A DNA stretch of 64,000 nt from Ceraceosorus guamensis (GCF_003144195.1 NW_020290077.1:1-64000); one strand, 5' to 3'. Positions 10,326 to 22,522 are shown, numbered from the stretch's first letter. Program-made: numbers and translations. Notes: generated by a model not told the origin, from the sequence alone.

Positions 10326-12714
10326 ATGAGATCATCCGCGTTCGTCGGCCTCACGGCGTTTGCCGCAGCCCTTGTGGGCACACACACCGCCTCTGCCTTG
10401 GCCATACCTCCCATTACCGTCTGGACAGCCGACTATGTCGTCGTGAGTAGAAACAAGCGTCTGCCTCGCTGTGAATGCTGCGATCGAAAAGAGGTTCAAG
10501 CTGGGCCGACGCAGCGACTGCCTCGCTACTCGAACGTGGAGTACCTCACGTGACCATGAACAATGGACAAATTTGGGATGTCGGACTCACGACTCAAATT
10601 CAAGACCCAAACTGATGTTCCCCTTGTCCTACGGTTCCACAGGTTGGTGCTGGTACTGCTGGTATGACTCTGGCTGCCCGCCTGTCAGAGGACCCATCCG
10701 TGGTGAGTACTCGGGAGGCGCGACGCTTCCGTATGCCAATCTACCAACGATTGACGTGCTTTTGTTTCTTCATCAGACCGTGGCAGTCATCGAAGCTGGA
10801 CGAGACTACAAGGAGAATGCCGATGTCATCAACGAGTCGTTCGTCAATGTACCAGGCTCCGACGTCATCGGTGTGGGCACGGAAGAAACGCCAACGGCGC
10901 TCGACTGGCAATACTACATCGAGAACAACCCCGAACTGAGAAGGACAAAGCCCGTCGCGTACACTCGTGGGCGCGTTCTTGGTGGATCGAGCGCCCGCAA
11001 CTTCATGTGAGCTTTCGCATGTGTCTACCACGTATGATTGCCGCTGACTGCTGCTGCTCACGCGTGCATCTGTTCAGGCTCACCCAACGACCTACCGTCG
11101 GTTCGCTGGATCGATGGGTCTCGCTGACAGGCGACAGCAGCTTGAGCTTCCAGAACCTCCTTCCGGATTTCAAGCGCTCGGCTACTTTTACCCCCCCTCG
11201 TCCTCAACTTCGTCAGGAGCTGCCAGCTGCTACTTTCGACGCTCGCAATTACGGATCCGACAGCACGGCGCCCCTCTTCGTGGGATACCCCAACACGCCG
11301 CAGAATTTCAGCGTGAGTTCGGCGGTCACTGTTCATTGGTCAAGCAAGCTGTCGCTAATTTTTGCACGCTTGTAATACAGAAATTCGTTGACCTCGCTGT
11401 GCAAGAGTGCGGCATTCCACGCATTCAGGATTTCAACGGTGGTAAGCTGCTGGGTGGCAACTACGCCGCCGTCACCGTCGATCCCACCAAGGGCGAGCGC
11501 TCTGTGAGTGGAAGGACGGCCGCTAAAGTAATGTGCAACGAGAGGCTAATTCAGCGCATTGCGCAACCATCCCTGCTCAGACTTCGCGCGTCTTCTACGA
11601 GGCCGCACGCAACCGTCCAAACTTCAAGATCTTCCTCGAGACTCGTGCCAAGAGGCTCACATTCTCCACACCTGCCGGTGGCAAGCCCAAGGCGGATGGT
11701 GTGGTAGTCAGCTCTCTCCTCAACGGCGTTGGCGAGACGGGTCGCATTGTAGCGAAGCGCGAAGTGATTCTTAGCGGCGGCTCTTTCAACTCGCCTGCGC
11801 TCCTCATGGTCAGCGGAGTGGGTCCGACTGCTGAGCTGTCCAAGTTCAACATTGCGCCCGTGCTAATCAACGAGAATGTCGGACGAAACCTTGTGGACCA
11901 CGTGTTTGGAGCTACAATCACGTACGAGATTACGCCAGAGACGCGCTCGTACACCGATCTGGCCGCCAATCCTCTGTTCTTGACGCAACAGCTTGGAAAT
12001 TTCTCCGCCAACAATCTCGGTCCTCTTACCAATCCAGTCGCAGACTACCTGGCTTGGGAACGTCTTCCTCCCGCGACTGCCAGTGCCATCGGTGCTGGTG
12101 TCCTCAACTCCTACCCCGCCGACTGGCCCCACGTCGAGTACCTCAGCGCACCTGGCGTCACTGGCAACTTTGCGAACCTGCTGCAGCAAAATGCCGTTGC
12201 TGGAGCTGGCGGAAAGCGCTACGCCTCCATCCTGGCCGCTCTGGTTGCGCCTCGCTCCGTCGGATCGGTCAAACTGGCATCCAAGGATCTGAAGGATCTG
12301 CCACTGATCGATCTGAACTGGTTCAGCGATCCGGTCGACAGAGCCGTGTCGGTTTGGGCCTTTAAGCGTCTTCGTCAATTCTTTGCTTCCAAAGCCATGG
12401 CTCCCGTGCTGGTCGGCGGTGTGGCGAACGAGTACCTTCCAGGCGCAAAGATTCAGACCGATGCGCAAATCCTCGAGTACCTTCGCTCGACCGTATCTAC
12501 CGTCTGGCACGCCGCTTGCACCACCAGAGCTGGAAAGACGATCCAGGATAGCGTCGTCAACTCCAAATGGCAAGTTCACGGAATCGATGCGCTCAGAGTC
12601 GTCGATGCTGGATCTTTCCCCGACTTGGCTCCCGGACACCCTCAGAGCGTGGTCTACGCTATTGCCGAGCGCGCAGCTCGCGACATTGCCGCATTTAGAC
12701 GAGCGCAAAAGTAA
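10326..12714 (+). CDS. Secreted GMC-family FAD oxidoreductase
   Basis: Six exons: 10326-10442, 10643-10702, 10777-11006, 11078-11312, 11381-11503 and 11581-12714, about 632 aa. A signal peptide (MRSSAFVGLTAFAAALVG, then THTASA) suggests secretion. The FAD dinucleotide motif VGAGTAGMTLAARL spans the exon 1/2 border. GMC signature 1 is seen as RGRVLGGSSARNFM and signature 2 as GGSFNSPALLMVSGVGP. The catalytic pair is present: H at about residue 565 in VWHAAC and H at about 608 in PGHPQS. This His/His arrangement fits aryl-alcohol, glucose or related oxidases and dehydrogenases, which donate H2O2 or electrons to extracellular peroxidases, or detoxify aromatics. The substrate cannot be told from sequence. 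Length is typical for the family. It stands alone, flanked by repeat-rich DNA on both sides. Confidence 0.9.
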
Positions 12715-13204
12715 GAGCGCAAGGATAGGTCGCAACGTCGCACGCTCTCGCTCGACCACTCGTCCGTCTATCTCGGGCACGGACGGAGCCCTCCACCTTG
12801 CCTTTTGGTCCCGCATGCCCTCCCTTCCATCTCGAAAGACAAACCAATGCCCACGACCCACTGTGCCCTTTCGAAACTTTCTCGGATGTCTCCTTGCAAT
12901 CGCATTCGTTCATCAAAAACTTTTGCTCATCGACGCTTCCTCCCAACGTCTCGCCTTTTGTCTTTCTGTTAGGTTGCATTCGAACGTGCTGCACACACGG
13001 AATGCCGGAGCGCTCGATCAGTCTGTGCTGCTGCAAGGAAGGTGGAGTGAACACATGAAGCCTGCCATGAGCGGTTCGCAGGCACGACTTCTGATGCGTA
13101 CAGAGCGGTATTCTACGAGATGACTATAGTCAAGCTTGTATCGCGCGGCACAAACACCCCCAAGATCCCTTATATTCCTCCACGCAAGGCATATTCAAGA
13201 GTGG

Positions 13205-13221
13205 GCGGGCGGGCGGGCGTA
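13205..13221 (+). repeat. (GGGC)n tetranucleotide repeat
   Basis: About four GGGC units in non-coding DNA. Confidence 0.8.
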
Positions 13222-13722
13222 TACCCTGCCGTGCGCGCACGCGTGCGTATGTATGCCCATACGCGATCAAGAATCAAGAATGCAGAACCTGCCCGCACCT
13301 GTACCATTGATTGCGTACGCACAACACAGTCGATGGTTGTTGTGAGATGTGAGATGTGAGTATAGGTCGGTAAGGAGGAAGGTGTAGATGGAGCACACCC
13401 ACCACTCGTGACTAGATTATGCCGCTGCCGCCCCCCCCCCTCCCCCCCCCTCAACTCGACGACACCTTTCCAGCAGTAGTATCATGCAATGCATGTCGTG
13501 CTAGACGCACACCAGACTCACACTCGATCGTGACTGTGACTACTGACTCCCTCCACTCAAAACTTCACACTCGCGACCTACATACATAGCTGCAATCCGA
13601 CTCCACCGCGCGAAAGGGAGAGATTAAGGCGTGGCTGCTAGCTGCGAGCCGTAATCTCTGCGCGCGGTACTCGTAACTCGTTGCTGCAAGCAACAATTAA
13701 AGGCTTGGCCTATATACCCCTT

Positions 13723-13772
13723 CTTTCCCTTTCCCTTTCCCTTTCCCTCGCGCCGCCGCCGCCGCCGCCGCC
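13723..13772 (+). repeat. (TTTCCC)n followed by (GCC)n
   Basis: Four TTTCCC hexamers run directly into a CGC spacer and six to seven GCC/CGC trinucleotides. The hexamer is not the usual fungal telomere unit (TTAGGG/CCCTAA). Confidence 0.85.
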
Positions 13773-14320
13773 GTATTGCGAACATATCCACGATGAGCGG
13801 TTTCACGACTCACACTCAGACTGACGCGGCTGCGTCTCACATGGGTCCGCAAGCCCGCCCGGCCCTCTTGGCAGCAGCAATCGCGCATCGAATTCACACT
13901 TTTGACTCGTGACTGAGCACAATCACGAATCAAGTCACGAGTCCAGATCGCGATGACTGATGCCTATAGCTGAGTCACACAAGAGAGAGAGAAGTCACGA
14001 CTCAGTAACTCGTGACTCGTGATGACTCTAGCTGTGTCACGAGTGCGAGTGCGAGTGCGAGTGCCTGCATAGAGTGTATACGCGCTGACAGCGCGCGCAC
14101 GGCCTGCTGCATGGGCGACGCGACGATGCACGCGTACGCCACCTTCCTTGCTCAAGACTTGCGCTCACGACTTGGCATATATCATCTTGCATTTCCATTT
14201 GAATTTCACATTCAATTCAATTCAGATCGTTCATGATACAGTATAGCTGTGCATCCATGCGCGATGATTACTGTAGGTACACCGCATATCTTGCATCCGC
14301 GACCCGGCCGCGACCCGCGA

Positions 14321-14348
14321 CCCCCCCCCCCCCCCCCCCCCCCCCCCC
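14321..14348 (+). repeat. 28-nt C homopolymer
   Basis: Uninterrupted C run, one of several C/G runs in this window; exact length is uncertain for any sequencing method. Confidence 0.85.
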
Positions 14349-14550
14349 TCATCTTTCACGTACGCCTCATCGATGAATCAAGGCACTCGGCACTCAGACT
14401 GCAGACCTTTGCTCAAAGTTGCAAAGTCGGTATCAACATCAATTAAGATCAAGCACAACTCGCTGCTGCTGCCATGGTGATCAAGAGTTGAGCAAAGCAG
14501 GGACTCGCTCTCGGTGTACGGTCTTACTAGCTGCTGCTGCTCCGACTGGG

Positions 14551-14618
14551 CCTGCCTGCCTGCCTGCCTGCCCGCCTGCCCGCCTGCCCGCCTGCCCGCC
14601 TGCCTGCCTGCCTGCCTG
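14551..14618 (+). repeat. (CCTG/CCCG)n tetranucleotide minisatellite
   Basis: About 17 tetranucleotide units. CCTG blocks flank a central block in which CCTG alternates with CCCG, consistent with expansion by slippage. Confidence 0.9.
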
Positions 14619-14653
14619 TTTGGTTGGTCGGTGCTGGACTCACAAGCATTTGC

Positions 14654-14677
14654 CGCTCGCTCGCTCGCTCGCTCGCT
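14654..14677 (+). repeat. (CGCT)6 microsatellite
   Basis: Six CGCT units, 36 bp after the CCTG array. Confidence 0.85.
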
Positions 14678-15158
14678 TCTTGCAACGGATGCATGGAAGC
14701 AAGCACGCGCGCGCCGTGCAGTGTGAAGTTCACAATTAAAGCGCTTTCAGTGCATGCATTCACGATTCGTAATTGTTCGTGTGGCTGCTTTTTGCTGCTC
14801 GGGGGTCCTTTGCAGGTCGGTCCGTCCGTGCGCGTTTGTGGCAGTGCGCGTAGCGATTCCCGCATTTCGCATTCGCATTTCGCATTTCGCATTCACGATT
14901 TCCACGATTCGTGGAACTTGCGATGGATTGTCTTGGCAATCGTGAATCGTGAATCTCAGCAGCTAGGACGTCAACTTGATTTGCCTATCGGAGCGACCAG
15001 CCCACGTTGTAAGATTTCATCAGGTTTCCGGATTCGCGCGGATCTGCACAAGTGACGAAGGAGCTGTATGGCTTGGCTGCCTGCCTGCCTTTGCACTCAG
15101 ACTGTTGATCGTGATACGTGACGAGCTCAGGTGCAGGGGCCGCAATCGATCAAGCAGG

Positions 15159-15160
<2 letters not shown>

Positions 15161-15228
<68 letters not shown>
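15161..15228 (+). repeat. (CAGGAG)n hexanucleotide repeat
   Basis: About 11 CAGGAG/GGAGCA units with one CAGAAG variant. It lies 230 bp upstream of the F-box gene start, so it may sit in that gene's promoter or 5' UTR. Confidence 0.9.
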
Positions 15229-15461
15229 TCCGCAAGTCGCCGAAGGTCGATCGAGTCGGTGAGTCTTCGCATCGAATGGCACGGACTGTCGCCGTGTTGC
15301 ACCGAGAAGATGCTTGCTAATTACAAGAACACTCTTGTGTTCCGCTTCGACTCTGATCTCACCCCCTTCTCACACGCGCGCGTCCACTTTGTCTCTTGCT
15401 TTGATCCGACTCTGGTGCTCCACATTCCCCCTCCTGCTTGTCTGGCCCGCCCTGCCCTACA

Positions 15462-17826
15462 ATGACGACTGTAATTGCTTTGCCTCAAGCGGTTTGGAAC
15501 GAGCTTCGTCAGCGGGGTTCAAAAGGTGGAAGGCGGGGTGGCGAGGAAGCGTTGATTGGTCATTCATCGACTTCTGGCAAGACCAAGACCTCAGACTCGC
15601 GATCAACATTTCGCAACGCTGTGCGATCAGCACGCAAACGCATCGACGCCATGTCGCTCGGGAGATTGCAAGATGCTGCTGCGGCTGCGGCGGCCGACGC
15701 GGGAGCTTCGGACGTCGACAACGTCGAAGCTGCAAGCTCCTCCAGCCACACTCCGAATCGATCGCCCCGCTTTAGAAGTATGATCAACCTAAGCAGAAGC
15801 TCGCCGAGGTCTAGAGAAGCTCAGATAGAAGAACCGAGCGCTTGGGAGCTTGTCAGGCGAAGCAGAGCAGAGTACGAAGCGGTCGCTTTGGCCCTCTTTC
15901 CCAGCTTGCCTTATGAGCTGCAGGTGAGTCGACGGCGAGGGCGAAAGCGTGTGGGAGTGAATGCGTCTCGAGTTCCTCAACTTGCCACAACCCCCCCCTG
16001 ACCTGGGCTCTTGCATCGATGCGACGCACTCTTTACAGCTCCACATTTTCAGCTTTATCCCCATTCGTGATCTTACAAAGACCATGTCTTGCGCTAGCAG
16101 GTACTATGCTGCCATGCACGATAGATATGTCCGCGGCTCCATCCAGACCATCTTTTCCGAGCGCGCGAGCAGCACAGACAAAAGTCAGAGCAGAGGCTCG
16201 CATCACCGAGAGAGGAGCTCAGCTGCAGCGACCTCGCGATTGATTGTGAGTAACGAGCGCCCGCCATGCTCAGCGATCTGGCGCTTGCTGCGCGCCCTTT
16301 CTTGCCTCTTGCTGACTCTTGGCCTCTCTCCCTCACTCGCCCCACCCCCCCCGCTGTCAAAGTTCGAAGCGCAAAGACCAATCGACACACTGACGACGAA
16401 GCATTTCCTGCACTTTTCTCATCTGGGTCCGCCGGATGATTCACGGAGCGATGGATGCACAGGCACTTACGCTCACTTTACCTTTGTGCGCGCCGACGCG
16501 GATGCTTCATCGACGAGCAAACGATTGGAATTGGATCGAGGAGCGCAAGCTTCTAGCACCGCTGCATCCCCATGGCGTCGAGTCGCTCCCGCAGGTTATC
16601 CTGCCCAATTATCCGTTCCGCAAGTTCCGCTAGAACATCGAGATAGGTTGACAAGCAGGGACATCACGAGCAGCGTGTCGAGCCCCTCTGCTACTGCAAG
16701 CGTTGCCAGAGCGCTGCCCGACTCGCCCCCGCGCGCGCCTTTGACCCAGGTACTGCCGTTGTCCAGCTCGGCTAGAGGAATGGGTTTCACGGATGTGGCC
16801 ACACCGTACGAACGCTTCTCAGCTGCTAGACTCGTCTCGGACGATGAGGATGCGGATGAAACGGCAAGCGTCGGCGGGGTAGGCAACCAAGAAGAAGAAG
16901 AGCATGGCTCCACGGCCCGCGTAGTGCCAGGCGCTGGCGGCTCGACGTGGATACGAGGAGCGAACGACCACTTGCATCCTGCAGGGCAAGATCTGAATAG
17001 ACCTCTAGACGCCTACGATTGGTCCGGTCCCATCTCTTCCTCTCTCGACTCGCGCTCGCCTTTCGATGCGCGCCAGAGCAGACGATCGCAGCCCACGATG
17101 CCCGCCACGATGCCGACGTACCAATTCCAACTGGACCCGCTCGATTCGTTTGAGAGCTGGTGTCTGAGCTTGACGTTGCAGCGCAAGAGGGAGGATGTGG
17201 ACGTGCCTGGAAGACCTGCGATGAGGTGGGAAAAGAGGCTGGCGGAAGGTCTGGATAGAGTCTTTAGGGAATGGTTCGTGCCGCCGCCAGCTTCTCAAGA
17301 AGCTTCGGGTCAGACGGCTCTTGCTCGAGCACACGCTATCCATGATGGCTTTGCTGGACAAAGCACGAGTTTGGAAGAGGAAGCGAGAGCGGAACAAGAA
17401 GAGGAAGCAGCAGCTGCGGCAGCTACTGCTGCGCCCCGACCTCGCGCCTTGGAGTTTGATGGACCATCTTGCGTCGTATGGATCCAACCTCATGCGCACA
17501 AGAACCTAACTTCTCATCCGGCCCTCTCTCAAGCCTATTCGCACTCTTACCTCTCCTACGCCTCCCTCTCCTCCTCCTCCTCCTCCTCGCGCGTCACGCT
17601 CACTTTCAACGCTTCCAGCATTCGCATCAATGCGGCCAGATTGTTAGCTTGCGCTCAGGATGTAGAGGACGACATTCGAAATGCGCACAGGATGGCTAGT
17701 GCTGGAGGAGCTAGAATCTTGGCGGGCAGCAGCGGCGGTTCTAGTTGGGCGCACGCCACCGGAGGCTCCAACTACTTTGCCAATCAGACCGGCGTCACCG
17801 TCTTGGCTCTCAGCGGATTCAGGTGA
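15462..17826 (+). CDS. F-box domain protein with large disordered region
   Basis: Exon 1 is 15462-15923 and exon 2 starts at 16039. I place a further phase-0 intron at 16246-16362 (GTGAGT to AAG), then exon 3 to the TGA at 17826, giving about 710 aa. The frame stays open through that intron, so a retained form adding 39 residues is possible. FPSLPYELQ, split by the first intron and continuing LHIFSFIPIRDLTKTMSCASR, fits the F-box pattern LPxEL-x-IFSFL-x3-DL, which binds Skp1 in SCF ubiquitin ligases. The rest is Ser/Ala-rich and acidic, with islands such as YQFQLDPLDSFESWCLSL and a C-terminal RVTLTFNASSIRINAARLL. No substrate-binding repeats (LRR, WD40) are seen. I do not recognise a specific orthologue. 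Confidence 0.75.
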
Positions 17827-18289
17827 AAAGGGTGTTTGATAGCGTGCGGCCTATTAAGCTCTCGTATAGTCCCCCTTGCTGCGACGCGCAAGCTTTCTCA
17901 ATCGGGACAGGCAGGGCAGTATTTTACTCCCTGTCGATTCCCAACCCATCCCTGCACGAATGACATTGGCACATGCGACAAGGTGTTTCTCTTTCCCTTG
18001 CTCCACTTGTATACTGCGCGGACGCTGCACCTCTCTTGGGAGACTGTGAACCAAAGCCGTTTATCGCATTTCGCCACTTGTCTGCTGTATCTCGCTTGCT
18101 GCTCCCTGGTCCCCCGTACCATTCGCATGTCCGCTAAAGCGTCCTTTCCCACCCTAGTCCGCCTCAGATCAATAAGCACTCGCTGATATTTGTACCGCTT
18201 CGCATCTTCCGGAAATATGGGGTTTATTTGATTGTTATTGCTGCATTTCGGCATCGCGCACAGCTTTGTGAGGAGCTTTGGTCCATCGA
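17827..18289. other. Convergent intergenic region
   Basis: 463 bp between the 3' ends of the F-box gene (+) and the dioxygenase gene (-). It presumably contains both 3' UTRs; no ORF or repeat stands out. Confidence 0.5.
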
Positions 18290-20114
18290 CTACTCGGCGT
18301 CGAGCGGACAGGTAGCGATTTGATCGTCTACCTGAATACCTCCACCTGCATCGCGAGCGTGGGGACAAGCGATCATCAGCATCCCTTGCGCAACAAACGA
18401 TTTCCCCCGCCCCCCCCCCCCTTCGCGCTTTCCGGACTTACGTCTAGGATGATTGCTGTGAATCGTTGGCAATTCCCATCCTCCTTCGCTAGAGGGGGTG
18501 GAGAGCCAAAGACGAAGCAGGTGCCTTCTTGGTTCTGGCGGGGCCCTGTCGACGTAGGCAGTCCTGGCATGGAATACATGCTGATCGCTGACCAATTGCA
18601 CATCTCCAACCTCCAATTCCATATGCAGAGCCAGCTTGTTGGCCGTCTCTTCCAGCACCTGCATCGCCTCTTTTTGCTCCTCGCTCACAGGCGGCATCAG
18701 GCCCGCATCGACGTGCCTTTGCACAGACTTGATGTAGTACGGATCGAATCGGGCAGAAAGACGTTCGATCGGTTGTCCTCTTACCAGACTGAAAATCGGC
18801 TGAACGTAAAAGGGTCGCTCGCCCTTGCTCTGCTCGCCTTTGCGATCGAAATACCAAATGTTCGAGGCTAGCGTTTCGGCCACGTCCGGACGATTGGCTT
18901 GCAAGTCGTTCCAGATGGCTTGAGAAGATACGATGTCCGACTCTCCTCCTTCTTGAGCCGTCTGGAGGCAACAAAGACCTACTAGACCGCCCGAAGAATC
19001 CGTGTGGAAGAATTGACGCGCAGTACTGCCGTCGTTGGCGAGGTGCAGTGCGGTGCGGAAGCAAGCGCGGCGAAAGAATCAGTCTCCAACACAACATCTG
19101 CCAAAGCATTTCGGCGCCATCCTCCGCACGATCAGAGCCACTCACGTCTTGTAAATGCGAACCTTGTCGATCTTGGTAGGATCAGCGCCATCTAGGCTCT
19201 TGACGTGGCCCAAAAAGTGGCCCTTGTTGTCTTTGCGAGGATAGACAGAACGTGCGCGAGGAGGGGAGGAAAAGAAGCGCGTGAGCCTTGAACATGCCAT
19301 TGCATGTTCGACGTAAGCTGGGTTAGCAAGACCTCCCCATGTAACTCCAAACCCACCCAGTGCAACGATCCTCGAGCAATTGAAAAAATCAAGAAAACTC
19401 ACTCTGACTGACAGTGTTGCCCAGATGAGTACCGATGCCCAGATAGGCGATAGCGGTGAGCTCGATGCCCCAACGCTGAACGGGCAGACCTTTGAAGAGG
19501 TAAAAACCGACGCCGTGCAGGATGCGGTATCGAATAGCGGTCAGATCGGCCGCGAGCCAGTCGGGCAGCACAAAGCTGGCCTGCAAGATATTTGCGGCAT
19601 CGTCGTTGGGAAGGTTTGGGGGGGGTGAATGGGGGGGGTTTGAAGTGGTCAAATGGAGACAAGGGATTTTACGCCGCATGCGTACACGTATCATCATCCC
19701 ACCGACTCGCGAGTAATGCAGGTACGCAAACACCTCATCGCCAACGCCAACGCCAACGCCAACGCCAACACCAACACCATTCACACTCACTCGCTCGATC
19801 TCCGTCAAGCTCTTTCCGCTATCTCTCCAGGCAACGGAAGCCTTTTCGAGCGCCTCGATTTCCCTTTCGCTCCAAACCCTGACCCATTTCTCTCTGTTCT
19901 CTTCCCCTTCATAATCCTCCCTCTTCCAAATGGTAGGTGCTGAAAGAGGAATCTGTTTGGGCAAGTCGGAATAAGGAGTCAACTTGTCGGGCAGGGCATC
20001 GTGTTGACCGGATGTGAGGATGTGTTTGATGGAGGGAACGCTGCTGAGGGATTGCAAGTCGGTGCCGTTGGGACCGGCTGGTACCAGAGGCGATTGAGCT
20101 ACTTGGGCTGCCAT
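18290..20114 (-). CDS. TauD/TfdA-type Fe(II)/2-oxoglutarate dioxygenase
   Basis: Five exons: 20114-19791, 19580-19403, 19230-19146, 19025-18442 and 18345-18290, about 408 aa; every phase agrees. The Fe ligands are seen as H203 and D205 in FFHTDSSGG and a distal H348 in VFHARTAY, followed by PRRHLLRLWLS with the 2-oxoglutarate-binding arginine. GVGFYLFKGLPVQ and KGHFLGHVKSL are typical of fungal TfdA-like proteins, and the ending RGGIQV...PLDAE supports the last small exon. Family members oxidise taurine, alkyl-sulphonates or phenoxyacetates to release sulphite or similar products, in the cytosol. The true substrate is unknown. The last intron uses GTAAGT and intron 1 contains a (CGCCAA)n repeat. 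Confidence 0.88.
19739..19779 (+). repeat. (CGCCAA)n repeat inside an intron
   Basis: About seven hexamer units (the last ones ACCAAC) lie in intron 1 of the TauD-like gene, just after the 5' splice site. Read through, they would encode a Val-Gly repeat, which supports the intron assignment. Confidence 0.85.
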
Positions 20115-21144
20115 GTTTGCAAGGTGCAGTGCCGTATATGCTAGAGCGAGATGCTGGTCCAGATGAAAGGCGGCGGTGGGCAGTGGGGGGGGGATGACTT
20201 TTGTTAAATGTAGAAGGTGCGCGAGTCTTATGCCATGGCGGCGGCCAAACTGGCAACTCGAGCCGCCTCGCCTTCCATAAGGAGGGAACACTGCCCTGCT
20301 AACAGCGGGTGCTGCTACTCGATCTTGACTGCATACATTCAGGGTTCTGTACCCCCTCACACTGTCAGCTGCGAAAGGCCACCCGCGGGTGATGATGAGG
20401 CTGCACTGTCACTCACGATCGAGCTGCGCGCACACGACCGAGCAAAGGTGGGGAATAAGAAGGCGGGCGGGGTTTGCACCCATTCGTGATCGCCTCCCGC
20501 CTTTACAGCAGCAGTCACACTCCCATACAAGCCAAGAGGAGGAGCATAAAAGCAGAGCAAGCCATCTCTGACGAGCTCAAGCCACGGCTATTCGGATATT
20601 CAGGATTGCATGCCTTGGCAATCAACAAGTTCGTGGAGTGCTGATGACGTGACGAAAGAGCTGCTGTGCGAGCGTCAATGCGGGGGGTGGGGGGGGGGTG
20701 GGACCGCTTCAATTGATGATAGTTGGCATGTGGAGCAGCAGAGGAAGAGTCCACGAGCATCTTGCGTGATCGTTTGCGCAGAAGGATGTCTGGATGGCGT
20801 GACTGATGCATGGTGGGAGGGTGATGGTGCGTGCGCGCGTGCCTGATCAATATATTCGAGAATGTTGCGAGAGTCGCACAAATGTCTTTCTTAGGTCTCG
20901 TGACCGATGTCGCCGGGGTCGCGCGCATTGGTTGCCCTCCAAGCACTCAAACTCATCAGAAGACTCTTGAATCACCTCGCGTCAGTCCAACCGTGAGGGA
21001 GCTCAAGATTGCATGCAACTGGCCCACCATCCCCACACGCATTCACTCAAAACGACTCAACAGACTCACCTCTCGGAAACCACTTCGAACAAATTCATTC
21101 GCAGATTGTCCCCCCCCCCCCCACACACACATCATCTGACCCAT
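20115..21144. promoter_or_regulatory. Divergent intergenic region between dioxygenase and COA8-like gene
   Basis: About 1 kb with both promoters. It contains G runs near 20681-20699 and a 13-nt C run at 21110-21122 that ends only 22 bp before the COA8-like ATG. No gene was supported. Confidence 0.5.
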
Positions 21145-22233
21145 ATGACCATCAATCTACCTTCGATCGCCAGATGGTCGGGTACAGCGGCATCGGGCAC
21201 ATGTAGCCAAGCGGGAGCATGTATGCGTTGCGCAGCGCTTCCCGCACGATCGGCAGTGGCTGCTGCGGCAGTGAGCCGTAGCTCAGTCCAAAAGGCGTGT
21301 CGATCATACAGCTCGTCTGCCACCAGCACAAGCACCAGCACCAGCACCAGCACCAATACAGACACGGGCACTGACACGCAGCAGCGCAAGTCTAGACGAA
21401 AGAGGGCACAATTGGCTTCCAGACCAGGCGCAGATCTAGTCGGACCTGCTCATCCCATCTCCAACATTCGTCCTCTGCTCTTGATCGGCAGCGCATTCGA
21501 AGAAGATCTTCATTCCAGCTCCAGCTCCAACAGCCATGCTTCTCTGTCCAATCAAGACGTCTCATCCTCCAGCGCACAAGCGCTCAGCAGCCGCACCACC
21601 AACGTTTCCCATCCCTATTCGCTCTCCGAATTCAACAGCGAAGGCACAGCCTCCTTCGCATCTCCCTCCTCTTCCCCCACCTCATCCGCCTCTGATCAGC
21701 CTCGCGCTACATCCAAGCTTGGAGCGTGGAGGAGGTCGTTTCTAAGCAGTCCCACTGCCAGTCCCAATGGTCGCCCTTCCTACTACTACCTCGACCTTCT
21801 ATCTCGTCTAGAAGCTGCCGAACTGCGTCATCGCCTGAACAGAGCCAGAGCAGAAGCTCTTACGCAACGCTTCTGGGCAGACAATAATTTGCGCTTCGGA
21901 GCTGCTCAAGATGCGTTCGAGTTGGAAATGCAGATTGCAAAAAAAGTCGAAAGAGCTACGCGACACGTGTCCCCTTCCTCCTCCTCCGCCTTCGCTACTG
22001 GTAGTGGTGGACCTGCTTCGAAACGAGAGAAGAATGGAAGAAGGGCAGAAGATGATGCGTTGACGCCCTTCTATAGCTCTTGGCTATCCGCAAACGCAGC
22101 TAGACATCGAGCTTACAACGCTTTGCTTTGGCAACACACTATCAGGGATCTGGCCCCCGCTGCCGTTTATCAGACGCTCAAAGTCTGGGCCAGGGTTGTG
22201 CGTCGTTGGGAAAGACTTTTGGGAAGGCTTTGA
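21145..22233 (+). CDS. COA8/APOPT1-like mitochondrial cytochrome c oxidase assembly protein
   Basis: Single exon, 362 aa from the ATG at 21145. The N-terminus is basic, Ala/Ser-rich and lacks acidic residues (ARSAVAAAAVSRSSVQKACR), as expected of a mitochondrial presequence. HPISNIRPLLLIG resembles the COA8 start (YSNIRP). RAEALTQRFWADNNLRFGAA resembles the Q-x-FW-x-NQN-x-F core of COA8, and DALTPFYSSWLSANAARHRAYNALL its C-terminal helix. COA8 protects and helps assemble complex IV under oxidative stress. Low-complexity Ser/Thr insertions, including a (CAGCAC)n repeat at 21323-21354, make it longer than animal COA8. Assignment rests on remembered motifs. Confidence 0.72.
   Translation: MTINLPSIARWSGTAASGTCSQAGACMRCAALPARSAVAAAAVSRSSVQKACRSYSSSATSTSTSTSTSTNTDTGTDTQQRKSRRKRAQLASRPGADLVGPAHPISNIRPLLLIGSAFEEDLHSSSSSNSHASLSNQDVSSSSAQALSSRTTNVSHPYSLSEFNSEGTASFASPSSSPTSSASDQPRATSKLGAWRRSFLSSPTASPNGRPSYYYLDLLSRLEAAELRHRLNRARAEALTQRFWADNNLRFGAAQDAFELEMQIAKKVERATRHVSPSSSSAFATGSGGPASKREKNGRRAEDDALTPFYSSWLSANAARHRAYNALLWQHTIRDLAPAAVYQTLKVWARVVRRWERLLGRL
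21323..21354 (+). repeat. (CAGCAC)n repeat within COA8-like CDS
   Basis: About five hexamer units encode alternating Ser-Thr. Unit length is a multiple of three, so expansion keeps the frame. Confidence 0.85.
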
Positions 22234-22522
22234 GGCGCTAGGGCATTTGGAGGCAAAGAAGGGGGGATGGGTAGAGGACAGGAGGAACATGAAAGAAAGG
22301 GCGAAGTGAGCGGGCTTCTGCCACGTCTCACAATGTGTATTTGTACAGCGCTGGAGAGGATTGTGCGACTCGTGGGTGCGGTGACGCGGTAGACGATGCT
22401 CTTTCGGCAGGGTATCACTTTGACGCATTCGTTGGGCAGAGCGCTACGAATGCATCGGGCCGTTCGGTATCGCCGAATTACACGCGAGCAATCGAGGCGT
22501 GCGCCGATGCCGGCTCCAGCAT

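Larger units (their letters stand above)
12715..15461. other. Repeat-rich intergenic region (2.7 kb)
   Basis: After the GMC 3' UTR this region is dominated by short tandem repeats and homopolymers: (GGGC)n near 13205, C runs at 13431-13450, (TTTCCC)n and (GCC)n at 13723-13772, GAGTGC units at 14041-14063, a 28-nt C run, (CCTG/CCCG)n, (CGCT)n, GCATTTC units at 14868-14892 and (GGAGCA)n. Words of the type TCGTGA(A/C)TC are frequent at 13906-14042 and 14758-14955. No supported gene was seen. Confidence 0.6.

Noticed and set aside
12798-13123. Open frames just after the GMC oxidoreductase stop
   Set aside because: They lie in the expected 3' UTR, have no domain and overlap in three frames.
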